From: Candidatus Rokuibacteriota bacterium
GTDB lineage: Bacteria > Methylomirabilota > Methylomirabilia > Rokubacteriales > CSP1-6
Assembly: GCA_016184365.1 (NCBI GenBank)
Contig: JACPCW010000081.1
Span: 1 to 58,350 of the forward strand
Length of the DNA stretch: 58,350 nt
Direction of reading: 5' to 3'
Position numbers and translations under genes: made by a program. This document shows, in pieces, positions 8,753 to 16,698 of the stretch; position 1 is the stretch's first letter, and each line of letters starts with the position of its first letter. The notes under the pieces were generated by a model that ran no database searches, was not told where the DNA came from, and was given only the letters and a program-made list of their open reading frames with translations.

Positions 8753-9612
8753 CCGACCTGACGCTGCGGCCGTTCGTCGCCGACGATCTCGGCACGACCG
8801 CGCACGTCGTGTACGAGGCGTTTCGAGACGTCGCCGTCCGGCACGGCTTTCCGCCGGTGTTCAGCTCGCTGAGCGGCGCGGTCAACGTGCTGAAGCTCTT
8901 CGAAGCGTTCCCCGTCATCGCCGGCACGGTGGCCGAGCACGGCGGCCGCGTGGTGGGCGCCGTCTTCCTCGACGAAGGTGATCCGATCCGCGCCGTCGGT
9001 CTCGTCGCGGTGGATCCGCAGGCACAGGCCCGCGGCGTCGGGCGCCGCCTCATGACCTGGGCGCTCGATCGGGCGGCCGGCGCGCGCGGTGTGCGGCTGG
9101 TGCAGGAGGCGTACAACGCCGCCGCGATGTCGCTGTATGCCTCGCTCGGCTTCGAGGTGAAGGAACCGCTCGCGCGCCTGGTCGGTCATCCGGCGCCGAT
9201 CGCGGCGCACGGTCGCGTCCGACCGCTCACGCTCGACGACCTCGCCGCCTGCGCCGCGCTGAACCAGACGATCCATGGCATCGATCGCTCCGCCGATCTC
9301 CGCGACGGCATCACGCACTTCAGGGGGTTTGGCCTCGAGCGCGGCGGGCGTCTTCGCGCGTTCACGTACGTGCTGTTCGGCGACCATCTCGCCTGGGGCG
9401 TCGGTGAGACCGCCGACGACGTGCACGCGTTGCTGGCCGGCGTCGCGTCGGCGGTCGGCGGCCCGATCTCGCTGTCGCTCCCGACGCGCCAGGCGGGACT
9501 GTTCCGCTGGTGTCTGTCCGAAGGCTTCCGGGTGGAAAAGCCGCTCACGCTCATGGCGCGCGGTGAGTACCACGAGCCGCGCGGCGCGTGGTTTCCCTCG
9601 GGATTCTATTGA
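8749..9612 (+). CDS. GNAT family N-acetyltransferase (tandem domain)
   Basis: Transfers an acyl group from acetyl-CoA to an unknown amine. The N-terminal domain has the acetyl-CoA pyrophosphate loop ARGVGRRLM near residue 95, then an NAAAMSLYASLGF block typical of motif B. A second region after residue 150 (PLTLDDLAACAALNQTIHG) looks like a degenerate second GNAT domain, giving 287 residues in total. The GTG at 8749 overlaps the stop of the gamma-glutamyltransferase (GTGA), so it belongs to that operon. It converges with the next gene with only one base between the stops. Confidence 0.85.
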   Translation: MTDLTLRPFVADDLGTTAHVVYEAFRDVAVRHGFPPVFSSLSGAVNVLKLFEAFPVIAGTVAEHGGRVVGAVFLDEGDPIRAVGLVAVDPQAQARGVGRRLMTWALDRAAGARGVRLVQEAYNAAAMSLYASLGFEVKEPLARLVGHPAPIAAHGRVRPLTLDDLAACAALNQTIHGIDRSADLRDGITHFRGFGLERGGRLRAFTYVLFGDHLAWGVGETADDVHALLAGVASAVGGPISLSLPTRQAGLFRWCLSEGFRVEKPLTLMARGEYHEPRGAWFPSGFY

Positions 9613-9613
9613 G

Positions 9614-10294
9614 CTACGGCTTCTTGAACGCGATCGGGCCGACGAAGCTCTCGGCCGTCGACTTCGTATCGTTCGAGTCGATCGCGATCGAGACGGCCGC
9701 GGGGTTGTCCGGCTCCTCGCCGTAGATCTTCCGGAAGTCTTCGCGGACGTTCCGGCGCTCGGTGAACCATTTGCCGAGCTCGCCCGCGCCGGATCGCACC
9801 ACGACGTAGGTCACGGTGCCGGTCTTTTCGCTCTTCGCGATGGTTCCGGCAGGCGCGGAGGTGTCCCAGACGTAGCCGATGATCCGCGACCGGACCATCT
9901 CCGGGAACCGCGGCCACGTGACGAACACCTGCACGGCCTGGTCGTCGAGCTCTTTCCTGCGCGAGTCGCCGCCCTTCGGCAGCACGACGGCCTTCCAGCT
10001 CCACTCGAGGATCGGCGTGTCCTTGAGATTGATCTTGCCCTTGATGTCCTTGGAGATCGTCGACCCTTCGTCGCGCGACTTGAGATGAATGACTTTGCGG
10101 CCGTCGTCGGTCGCGACGGCGAAATCGTACGCGGGCTGGCCCCACTTCTGACCTTCCCAGCCGGGCGGGATGCCTTTCGTGCCGTTGGCGTGCTTCGACC
10201 AGTCCTCGACGACGAAGTCCGCCCAGGCGGTGACGGCGACGGTGAAGAGGAGCACGGCGGTGACGATCGACAGGCGACGTGACGCGTGGGTCAT
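9614..10294 (-). CDS. exported DUF3047 family protein
   Basis: A 226-residue protein with a signal peptide (hydrophobic LSIVTAVLLFTVAVTAWA). The mature part reads DFVVEDWSKHANGTKGIPPGW, WSWKAVVLP and FVTWPRFPEMVRSRIIGYVW in succession. This matches my memory of DUF3047, a periplasmic family of unknown function with a jelly-roll-like beta layout. A good ribosome binding site GGAGAGG lies just before the start. It is encoded opposite to its neighbours and probably transcribed alone. Confidence 0.75.
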   Translation of the reverse strand: MTHASRRLSIVTAVLLFTVAVTAWADFVVEDWSKHANGTKGIPPGWEGQKWGQPAYDFAVATDDGRKVIHLKSRDEGSTISKDIKGKINLKDTPILEWSWKAVVLPKGGDSRRKELDDQAVQVFVTWPRFPEMVRSRIIGYVWDTSAPAGTIAKSEKTGTVTYVVVRSGAGELGKWFTERRNVREDFRKIYGEEPDNPAAVSIAIDSNDTKSTAESFVGPIAFKKP

Positions 10295-10347
10295 GGTGTC
10301 CTCTCCGCCCTAACGGCGCATCCGAGGCTTATGATACCGTGCTCGCC

Positions 10348-10722
10348 GTGTCGGACGGCGAACCCACCGTGCGCATCGACCGGTGGCTGATCGCGGCGCG
10401 CGTGTTCAAGAGCCGCACCCTGGCCGCGGCTGCGTGCGACGGCGGCAAGGTCGACGTCAACGACGAGGCCGCGAAGCCCGCGCGCCACGTCGGGCCGGGC
10501 GACATGGTGCGCGTCACGCTGCCGCTGGGACGCTGGCGGATCCTGAAAATCGCCGCCGTCGCCGAGCGTCGCGGCTCGGCGAGCGTCGCGCGAACGTTGT
10601 TCGAAGACCTGACGCCGCCGGAGCCGCCGCGCCCGGCGCGCACGCAGGTCTATCGTCCGATGGGCGCCGGACGGCCGACGAAGCGCGAACGTCGAGACAT
10701 CGAACGGCTTCGCGGCCGTTGA
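10348..10722 (+). CDS. S4-domain RNA-binding protein, Hsp15-like
   Basis: The 124-residue product starts with an S4 RNA-binding domain: VRIDRWLIAARVFKSRTLAA, then GGKVDVNDEAAKPARHVGPGD. A basic tail rich in Arg and Pro follows. In E. coli Hsp15 this architecture binds stalled 50S subunits carrying peptidyl-tRNA. I chose the GTG at 10348; a GTG at 10339 is also in frame. Open sequence extends back to 10279 but lacks the family's features and would overlap the divergent DUF3047 start. Confidence 0.82.
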   Translation: MSDGEPTVRIDRWLIAARVFKSRTLAAAACDGGKVDVNDEAAKPARHVGPGDMVRVTLPLGRWRILKIAAVAERRGSASVARTLFEDLTPPEPPRPARTQVYRPMGAGRPTKRERRDIERLRGR

Positions 10723-10741
10723 ATCGGGGAAGGAGCCTCGC

Positions 10742-11089
10742 ATGGCACGTGGTCTGATCGCCGCGTTCACGATGGTCGCCTGCGCCGCGATGGTCCCGGT
10801 CGCGACGGCGCAAACGCCGCCACCGGCCCCCGCGGGCGCGAAGCCGGCAACGCCGGCGCAGCCCGGCGCACAGCCGGGTTCGATCGTCACCCCGCCTGGC
10901 GCGAAGCCGGCGACACCCGGACAGCCCGGCGCGGCCGCACCCGGCGCGCCGGCCGCGCCCGCCGCCGCTCCGGCGCCACCGCCTCCGCCCGGCAAGGTCT
11001 TCCGCTGGGTCGACAAGAGCGGTGTCGTGCACTACGCCGACACACCGCCGCAGGGCCAGCAGGCGACGCAGGAGCGCGTGAAGCCGTGA
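10742..11089 (+). CDS. exported DUF4124-domain protein with Pro/Ala-rich linker
   Basis: A 115-residue protein: signal peptide ending VATAQ, then a low-complexity Pro/Ala/Gly stretch containing two copies of GAKPATP. A short C-terminal domain follows with KVFRWVDKSGVVHYADTPP, the hallmark of DUF4124, a small domain of envelope proteins of unknown function. GGGGAAGGAG just upstream is a strong ribosome binding site. The linker is encoded by imperfect GC-rich repeats, as is common for envelope-spanning tethers. Confidence 0.75.
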   Translation: MARGLIAAFTMVACAAMVPVATAQTPPPAPAGAKPATPAQPGAQPGSIVTPPGAKPATPGQPGAAAPGAPAAPAAAPAPPPPPGKVFRWVDKSGVVHYADTPPQGQQATQERVKP

Positions 11090-11102
11090 GGCGGAGCCGG
11101 GC

Positions 11103-11888
11103 ATGACGACCGAGACGTACGACTGGAACGCGATCGTCGATGGCCTCGGGCGGTACCTCCACCTGCGCTCGATCCCCATCGGGATGAAGCTCTTCGCGAC
11201 CGTCGAAGAGATGGAAGCGATCCCGAAGATCCGCCGCCCTCGCGCCAAGCACACGACGGATCAGATCGTCGGCCAGGCGCGCCTGCTCGGGTGGACCATC
11301 GGCATCACGATGGACGACCTCGTCGGCGCGCAGTGTGGCGCCGTCATTGGTCTCGCGCCCCAAGACGACGAATGGCGGTCCGGCCAGCGGATGGCCGGCG
11401 TGTGGTTCGAGACGCCGGAAGACGCCGCGCGCCATCAGGCGGCGATGGACGTCGTGCCGTACGGACGGTACCGCGCGATGGCGGTGTCGCCGCTGACCGC
11501 GGGCCGACTCGATCCGCCGGACATCTGCCTGATCTATGGCACGCCCGGGCAGATGATCTTCCTCATCAACGGGCTGCAGTGGTCGGGATACCGCAAGCTC
11601 TCGTTCACGTCGGTCGGCGAGTCGGCGTGCGCTGATTCGTGGGGCAAGGCGCTGAAGACCGGCGAGCCGGCCCTGACGATCCCGTGCTACGCCGAGCGTC
11701 GCTACGGCGGCGTCGCCGACGACGAGCTGCTGATGGCGATCCCGCCGCGCTACCTGCCGAAGGCGCTCGACGGTCTCGCCGCGCTGTCGAAGAACGGGTT
11801 CCGCTATCCGACGCCGCCGTTCGGCATCCAGGGCGACGCGCAGGCGGGACTCGCCGTCAGCTACGCGGAGAAGGAGAAGAAGGGCTGA
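11103..11888 (+). CDS. DUF169 family protein
   Basis: A 261-residue soluble protein resembling DUF169 (COG2043). The N-terminal block reads LHLRSIPIGMKLF and a Cys-containing GAQCGAVIGLA follows near residue 76. MAVSPLTAGRLDPPDICLIYG fits the family's central part (in parts: MAVSPLTAGRL and DPPDICLIYG). A conserved GESACADSWGKALKTGEPA and CYAERRYGGVADDELLMAIP with two Cys follow. The biochemical role of the family is not established to my knowledge. Conserved Cys residues hint at metal or redox chemistry. It lies just before a cobalamin riboswitch but is not controlled by it. Confidence 0.75.
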   Translation: MTTETYDWNAIVDGLGRYLHLRSIPIGMKLFATVEEMEAIPKIRRPRAKHTTDQIVGQARLLGWTIGITMDDLVGAQCGAVIGLAPQDDEWRSGQRMAGVWFETPEDAARHQAAMDVVPYGRYRAMAVSPLTAGRLDPPDICLIYGTPGQMIFLINGLQWSGYRKLSFTSVGESACADSWGKALKTGEPALTIPCYAERRYGGVADDELLMAIPPRYLPKALDGLAALSKNGFRYPTPPFGIQGDAQAGLAVSYAEKEKKG

Positions 11889-11933
11889 AGTAGCGGCGTC
11901 GGTCGAATTCTGTTACCGTCGCCGCTCGTAACA

Positions 11934-12095
11934 CGTCCGGGATGCCCACGAGGGCCCAGGGAAGGCGGTGCGAATCCGCCGCGACCCCGTCACTGTCATC
12001 GGGGACGAAACCCGCCGGTAGCCACTGGCAATGCTGCATGCCGGGAAGGCGCGGGGAGTAGGACGATCCGAGAGCCAGGAGACCTGCCCGGGACG
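11934..12095 (+). promoter_or_regulatory. cobalamin riboswitch 1
   Basis: Matches the adenosylcobalamin aptamer. Closing stem CGTCCGGG (11934-11941) pairs with CCCGGGACG (12087-12095). GGGAAGGCGGTGCGAATCCG is the P3/P4 region and GCCACTGGCAATG follows. GGGAAGGCGCGGGGAGTAGG is the P7-P8 side, and the B12 box AGCCAGGAGACCTGCC is at 12073-12088. The cobU start lies 38 bases downstream with a GGGAGGA ribosome binding site, so translational control is likely. It governs the cobU-cobT-btuF-btuC-btuD operon. Confidence 0.95.
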
Positions 12096-12133
12096 TTCAC
12101 GTTCGAACCGGTCTTCGCGGGAGGAACCGGCGG

Positions 12134-12676
12134 ATGTCGACGACCTTTATTCTCGGCGGCGCGCGTAGCGGCAAGAGCCGGTACGCGATCTCGACGCAAC
12201 CTCCGGACCTCACCGTTGCGTTCATCGCGACGGCCGAAGCACGCGACGCGGACATGGCGCGCCGCATCGCGCGCCACCGCGCCGAGCGTCCTCATCACTG
12301 GCAGACCATCGAAGCGCCCTGCGACGTCGTCGGCGCGCTCGACGGCCTGAAGGGCGACGTCCACGCCGCCGTCATCGATTGCCTGACGCTCTGGGTGGCC
12401 AACCGCCAGCTGCGCGGTGACGACGACGCGGCGATCCTCGACGACGCGAATCGCCTGGCGGAACGCATCGTCAGGCCGCGCGTCGCTCTCACCGTCGTCT
12501 CGAACGAGGTCGGCGAGGGCGTGCACCCGCCGACGGCGGACGGCATGCGGTTCCGCGATCTGCTGGGCGCCACGAACCAGCTCATCGCCGCCGCGTGCGA
12601 GCGCGTCGTGCTGATGGTCGCGGGCATTCCGCTGCCGGTGAAGACGCCGGAGCCGGGTCCGGAGATCTCGCCATGA
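12134..12676 (+). CDS. cobU: adenosylcobinamide kinase / adenosylcobinamide-phosphate guanylyltransferase
   Basis: Bifunctional enzyme that phosphorylates adenosylcobinamide and then transfers GMP to it, giving adenosylcobinamide-GDP. The 180-residue protein has an N-terminal P-loop GGARSGKS (residues 8-15). RHRAERPHHWQTIEAP near residue 50 carries the His that accepts GMP, and SNEVGEGVHP occurs near residue 128. It is the first gene after cobalamin riboswitch 1. Its stop overlaps the cobT start (ATGA). Confidence 0.95.
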   Translation: MSTTFILGGARSGKSRYAISTQPPDLTVAFIATAEARDADMARRIARHRAERPHHWQTIEAPCDVVGALDGLKGDVHAAVIDCLTLWVANRQLRGDDDAAILDDANRLAERIVRPRVALTVVSNEVGEGVHPPTADGMRFRDLLGATNQLIAAACERVVLMVAGIPLPVKTPEPGPEISP

Positions 12677-13737
12677 TGACGACGATCGACCGGCTGTGCG
12701 CCGCGATCCGTCCGGTGGCGAACGAGGCCGCGCAGGCGGCGCAGCGTCACCTCGATGAGCTGACGAAACCGCCGCGCAGCCTCGGGCGCCTCGAGGAGCT
12801 CGCGGTGCGTCTCGTCGCGCTGCGCGGCGCGGTGCCGGCGGTCGACCGCCCGGTGATCTTCACGTTCGCCGCGGACCATGGCGTCGCCGCCGAAGGTGTC
12901 AGCGCGTATCCCCAGAGCGTGACGGCGCAGATGGTCGAGAACTTCCTGGCCGGCGGCGCGGCGATCAACGTGCTCGCGCGTCAGGCGGGCGCCCGGCTCG
13001 TCGTCGCCGATTTCGGCGTCGCGAGCCCGCTGGGCGCCCGCCCGGCATTGCTCGTACGCCGGCGTGGCCCGGGCACGGCGAACATGGCCGTCGGCCCCGC
13101 GATGTCGCGCACCGACGCGATCGCCGCAATCGAGGACGGCGCTGCGCTCGCCGAGGAAGCGCTCGATGGCGCCGATAGCGCCGATCTCATCGGCATCGGC
13201 GAGATGGGCATCGCGAACACGACGGCCGCCAGCGCGATCACCGCCGTGTTGACGGCGACGGATCCGGGTGTCGTGACGGGGCCCGGCACCGGGCTCGACG
13301 CGCACGGCATCGGCCGCAAGGCCGACGTGATCCGCCGCGCGCTCGACGTCAACCGGCCGGACGCGGCGGACCCGATCGACGTGCTCGCGAAAGTCGGCGG
13401 CTTCGAGATCGCCGGTCTCACCGGCGTCGTGCTGGCGGCGGCCGCGCGGCGGGTGCCCGTCGCGCTCGACGGCTTCATCTCCGGCGCTGCGGCGCTCGTC
13501 GCCGCGCGCCTGGCGCCCGATGCGCGCGACGCGCTCTTCGCGTCGCACCGTTCCGCCGAGCCGGGGCACGCGATCGTGCTCGCGGATCTCGGCCTGCAGC
13601 CGTACCTCGAGCTCTCGATGCGGCTCGGAGAGGGCACCGGCGCGGCGCTGTTCGTGCACCTCGCGCGGGCGGCGGCGCGTGTGTACTCCGAGATGGCGAC
13701 GTTCAAGTCCGCGGGCGTCGACGGACCACGCGTGTGA
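12673..13737 (+). CDS. cobT: nicotinate-nucleotide:dimethylbenzimidazole phosphoribosyltransferase
   Basis: Makes alpha-ribazole-5'-phosphate from nicotinate mononucleotide and a lower-ligand base. The 354-residue product has the family blocks LTKPPRSLGRLEELA, FAADHGVAAEGVSAYP, GEMGIANTTAASAI and GTGLDAHGI. Near the C-terminus LGEGTGAALF carries the catalytic Glu. The ATG at 12673 overlaps the cobU stop. The 3' end overlaps the next gene (GTGA), so nucleotide-loop synthesis and corrinoid import are translationally linked. Confidence 0.95.
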   Translation: MMTTIDRLCAAIRPVANEAAQAAQRHLDELTKPPRSLGRLEELAVRLVALRGAVPAVDRPVIFTFAADHGVAAEGVSAYPQSVTAQMVENFLAGGAAINVLARQAGARLVVADFGVASPLGARPALLVRRRGPGTANMAVGPAMSRTDAIAAIEDGAALAEEALDGADSADLIGIGEMGIANTTAASAITAVLTATDPGVVTGPGTGLDAHGIGRKADVIRRALDVNRPDAADPIDVLAKVGGFEIAGLTGVVLAAAARRVPVALDGFISGAAALVAARLAPDARDALFASHRSAEPGHAIVLADLGLQPYLELSMRLGEGTGAALFVHLARAAARVYSEMATFKSAGVDGPRV

Positions 13738-14648
13738 TCTCCGCGCCGCGCTCGACGAGGTCCCGGGCGCTCCGTCGCGCGACGGACCTCGGACTGGTCG
13801 TGGTCACGGCGTTCGCGGCGGTGCTGTCCGCAGCGCCCTGCCAGGCGGAGGCGCCGCCGCCGCGGATCGTGTCCGCCAACATCGCGAGCGACGAGATCCT
13901 GATCGCGCTCGCCCCGGAGCGGCTCGTCGCCGTCAGCGTCCTCGTCGGGAACCCCGAGGTGTCGAACGTCACCGAGGTCGCCGCGAAGCTCCCGGTCCGG
14001 GTGGGTGCCGACGTCGAAGCGATCGTCGCCCTCCGCCCCGACGTCGTCGCGATCGGTGGCCAGGCCTCGCCGATCGCGGCGCAGCTCGAGTCGCTCGGCA
14101 TCCGCGTCGTTCGCGTGCAGGGTTTCGAATCGATCGCGTGGGTCGAGAACCTGATCCGCGCGCTCGGCGAGGCCGCCGGGGTCCCGGCGCGCGCCGACCG
14201 GATGATCGCCGCGATGCGAACCCGCCTCGCGGCCGTGCGCGAGCGCGTGGCCGTTCGCCCGCGGCCTCGCGTGCTCACCTATTCCGCGGCCGGGACCACC
14301 GCGGGCCGGGACACGCTGCTCGACGAGATGATCCACACGGCCGGCGGAGTGAACGTCGCGGCGGAGATCGGCGTCTCGGGATTCAAGCGCGTCTCGCTCG
14401 AGCGCGTGCTCGCCGCCGACCCGGACCTCATCCTGCTCCGCACGATGCGTCGCTGGGCGCCGGGATTCGCCGTCGAGCTCGCGCAGCACCCGGCGCTCCG
14501 AAGCATGCGCGCGGTGACGACGGGGCGCGTCCACGAGATCCCGGGCCGGCTGATCGTCGCCGCCTCACAGCACATCGCGACCGCCGTCGAAGCGCTGGCC
14601 GACGTTCTTCATCCCGACACCGTCCCCGGCCGCGCTCCGTCGAGATGA
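13734..14648 (+). CDS. btuF: corrinoid ABC transporter substrate-binding protein (first copy)
   Basis: Periplasmic receptor that passes corrinoid from the outer-membrane receptor to BtuCD. A long signal peptide ends near CQAEAPPP. The mature part is a class III binding fold: RIVSANIASDEILIALAPE, then VGADVEAIVALRPDVVAI. A long backbone helix links the two lobes, and GRVHEIPG is near the end. The GTG start overlaps the cobT stop and the stop overlaps btuC. Sequence alone does not exclude a siderophore ligand, but the riboswitch and cobUT point to corrinoids. Confidence 0.88.
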   Translation: MISAPRSTRSRALRRATDLGLVVVTAFAAVLSAAPCQAEAPPPRIVSANIASDEILIALAPERLVAVSVLVGNPEVSNVTEVAAKLPVRVGADVEAIVALRPDVVAIGGQASPIAAQLESLGIRVVRVQGFESIAWVENLIRALGEAAGVPARADRMIAAMRTRLAAVRERVAVRPRPRVLTYSAAGTTAGRDTLLDEMIHTAGGVNVAAEIGVSGFKRVSLERVLAADPDLILLRTMRRWAPGFAVELAQHPALRSMRAVTTGRVHEIPGRLIVAASQHIATAVEALADVLHPDTVPGRAPSR

Positions 14649-15676
14649 CGCGGCCCGTCGGCGTCCTCGGAACGCTCGTCGTGCTCGTGCCCGGCGCCGT
14701 GCTGTGCGGCGTGGCCGTCGGCTCCGTGACGATTCCCCTGGCGGCGGTGACGGGCGCGCTCCTCGACTGGATGCCGGGATGGACCGCGGGCGACCCGAAC
14801 GCGATCGAGCGCGCGATCGTCGTGCATCTGCGCCTGCCGCGCGTGCTGCTCGCCGCCGTCGTCGGTGGCGGCCTCGCGATCAGCGGCGCGGCCCTCCAGG
14901 GCCTGTTCCGCAATCCGCTGGCGGATCCCGGGATCGTCGGCGTGTCGAGCGGCGCCGCGTTCGGCGCCGTCGCGGCCGTCACCACGGGCGTCGCGACCGA
15001 GCACCCCGCGTCGCTGCCGGCGCTCGCGTTCGCCGGCGCGCTCGGCGCGACGACGCTGATCTACCGGCTCTCGACGCGTCACGGCCGCACGCCGCTGGCC
15101 GCGCTGCTCCTCGCCGGCCTCGCCGTGACCGCGTTTCTCTCGGCGATGACCTCGTTCCTCCTGAGCCTCGCCCAGAACGTGTTCGTCCTGCGTGAGCTCG
15201 TGTTCTGGCTGCTCGGTGGGCTCGAAGGCCGCGGCTGGTCGCATCTCCGGCTCGTGCTGCTGCCGGCGCTGCTCGGCTGCCTGGGCCTCGTCGTGTTCGC
15301 GCGTGATCTGAACGTCGTGGCCGCGGCCGGTGAAGAAGGCGCGCTCAGCCTGGGCGTGTCGATGCAGTGGCTCAAGCGCTCGATGCTCGCGCTGACCGCC
15401 CTCGTCACGGGCGCCGTGGTCTCCGTGAGCGGCATCGTCGGCTTCGTCGGACTCCTGGTTCCGCATGCCGTGCGCCTCGTCGTCGGACCGGACCACCGGG
15501 TCGTGCTGCCCGCGAGCTTCCTCGCCGGCGCGATCTTCCTGATCCTCGCGGACCTGGTCGCGCGCACGCTCGTCCCGGCCGAGGAGCTGCGGCTCGGCGT
15601 GGTCACCGCCGCGGTCGGCGCCCCGTTCTTCCTCGTGCTCCTCGAGCGGCATCGCGCGCGCCTCGAACGGCTATGA
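14645..15676 (+). CDS. btuC: corrinoid ABC transporter permease (first copy)
   Basis: FecCD/BtuC-type permease of 343 residues with about ten membrane helices. Family blocks include LRLPRVLLAAVVGGGLAISG, GALQGLFRNPLADPGIVGVS (seen here as AALQGLFRNPLADPG), and GIVGFVGLLVPHAVRLVVGP near the C-terminus, which contains the ATPase-coupling helices. It starts with ATG overlapping the btuF stop and ends overlapping the btuD start, so the three subunits are made together. Confidence 0.93.
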   Translation: MTRPVGVLGTLVVLVPGAVLCGVAVGSVTIPLAAVTGALLDWMPGWTAGDPNAIERAIVVHLRLPRVLLAAVVGGGLAISGAALQGLFRNPLADPGIVGVSSGAAFGAVAAVTTGVATEHPASLPALAFAGALGATTLIYRLSTRHGRTPLAALLLAGLAVTAFLSAMTSFLLSLAQNVFVLRELVFWLLGGLEGRGWSHLRLVLLPALLGCLGLVVFARDLNVVAAAGEEGALSLGVSMQWLKRSMLALTALVTGAVVSVSGIVGFVGLLVPHAVRLVVGPDHRVVLPASFLAGAIFLILADLVARTLVPAEELRLGVVTAAVGAPFFLVLLERHRARLERL

Positions 15677-16482
15677 GTCACAACCCGATCGTTCGCGTCC
15701 GTGAGGTCGTGCAGCGCTGGGAGCACGTCACGGCCGTCGATCGCGTGAGCCTCGACGTCTGCGGCGGCGAGTTCGCCGGGCTCGTCGGACCGAACGGCGC
15801 CGGCAAGACCACGCTGCTGCGCGTGATCGCGGGACTCCTGCCGCCGAGCGATGGCGGTGTGTGGCTCGACCACCGGCCGCTCGGCTCGCTGTCGCGGCGT
15901 GCCCTCGCGCGGAGCGTCGCGGTCGTGCCGCAGGACGCGTCGGGCGACATCCGGTTCTCCGCGCACGACGTCGTGATGATGGGGCGGTACGCGCACCGCC
16001 GGCGCTTCGAGCCCGAGCGTGCGTCCGATCGCGCCGCCGTCGAGCGCGCGATGGCCCTGACCGGTCTCACAGCGTTTGCCGACCGGCCGGTCGCCGAGCT
16101 CTCCGGAGGCGAGCGCCAGCGGGTCATCGTCGCGCGCGCGCTCGCGCAGACGCCGCGCGTGCTGCTGCTCGACGAGCCGACGACGCATCTCGATCTCAAG
16201 CACCAGATCGAGACGCTCGAGCTGGTGCGACGGCTCGTCCGCGACGAAGGTCTCGCGGCCGTCGCCGCGATTCACGACCTCGAGCTGGCGAGCCGGTACT
16301 GCACGGGACTCGTCCTCCTGGACCACGGGCGCGTCGTGGCCGAAGGGCCGCCGGAGGCCGTGCTGACGCCGCGGCGGATCCGCGATGTCTTCGGCGTCAC
16401 CGCGACCGTGAGCCGTCGCGAGGAGACCGGCGGGCTCGCGATCACCGTGCTCGGGTCCGCGGAGGAGGTGGCCGCACCGTAG
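15673..16482 (+). CDS. btuD: corrinoid ABC transporter ATPase (first copy)
   Basis: ATP-hydrolysing subunit, 269 residues. Walker A GPNGAGKTT is near residue 38, the signature LSGGERQRVIVARALAQ near 142, Walker B LLLDEPTTHLD near 165 and the switch His in AIHDLELA near 198. The FecE-like length and operon position make it the partner of the preceding permease. It is the last gene before riboswitch 2. Confidence 0.94.
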   Translation: MSHNPIVRVREVVQRWEHVTAVDRVSLDVCGGEFAGLVGPNGAGKTTLLRVIAGLLPPSDGGVWLDHRPLGSLSRRALARSVAVVPQDASGDIRFSAHDVVMMGRYAHRRRFEPERASDRAAVERAMALTGLTAFADRPVAELSGGERQRVIVARALAQTPRVLLLDEPTTHLDLKHQIETLELVRRLVRDEGLAAVAAIHDLELASRYCTGLVLLDHGRVVAEGPPEAVLTPRRIRDVFGVTATVSRREETGGLAITVLGSAEEVAAP

Positions 16483-16501
16483 GTCTGGTCGTGGGCGGAG
16501 G

Positions 16502-16644
16502 GTGCCCGGATGACAGGGAAGCCGGTGCGATGCCGGCGCTGCCCCGCAACTGTGAACGGGGACGAAACCCGCAGACCACTGGCCCGAGAGCCGGGAAGGG
16601 CGGGGAGTAGGTCGATCCGCGAGCCAGGAAACCTGGCCGGGCAC
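16502..16644 (+). promoter_or_regulatory. cobalamin riboswitch 2
   Basis: Second adenosylcobalamin aptamer. GTGCCCGG (16502-16509) pairs with CCGGGCAC (16637-16644). AGGGAAGCCGGTGCGATGCC and CCCGCAACTGTGAACGGGGA give the P3-P6 region, and ACCACTGGCCCGAGAGCCGG continues it. The B12 box AGCCAGGAAACCTGGCC is at 16622-16638. A further hairpin (CCGACG at 16660-16665 with CGTCGG at 16678-16683) sits just before the GGAGGA ribosome binding site of btuB and is a plausible expression platform. It is predicted to control btuB and probably the 20-kb gene run behind it. Confidence 0.95.
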
Positions 16645-16698
16645 GGATAGTCGGCGCTGCCGACGGCGCGAGATGCGCGTCGGCGGCGGAGGACGAAG

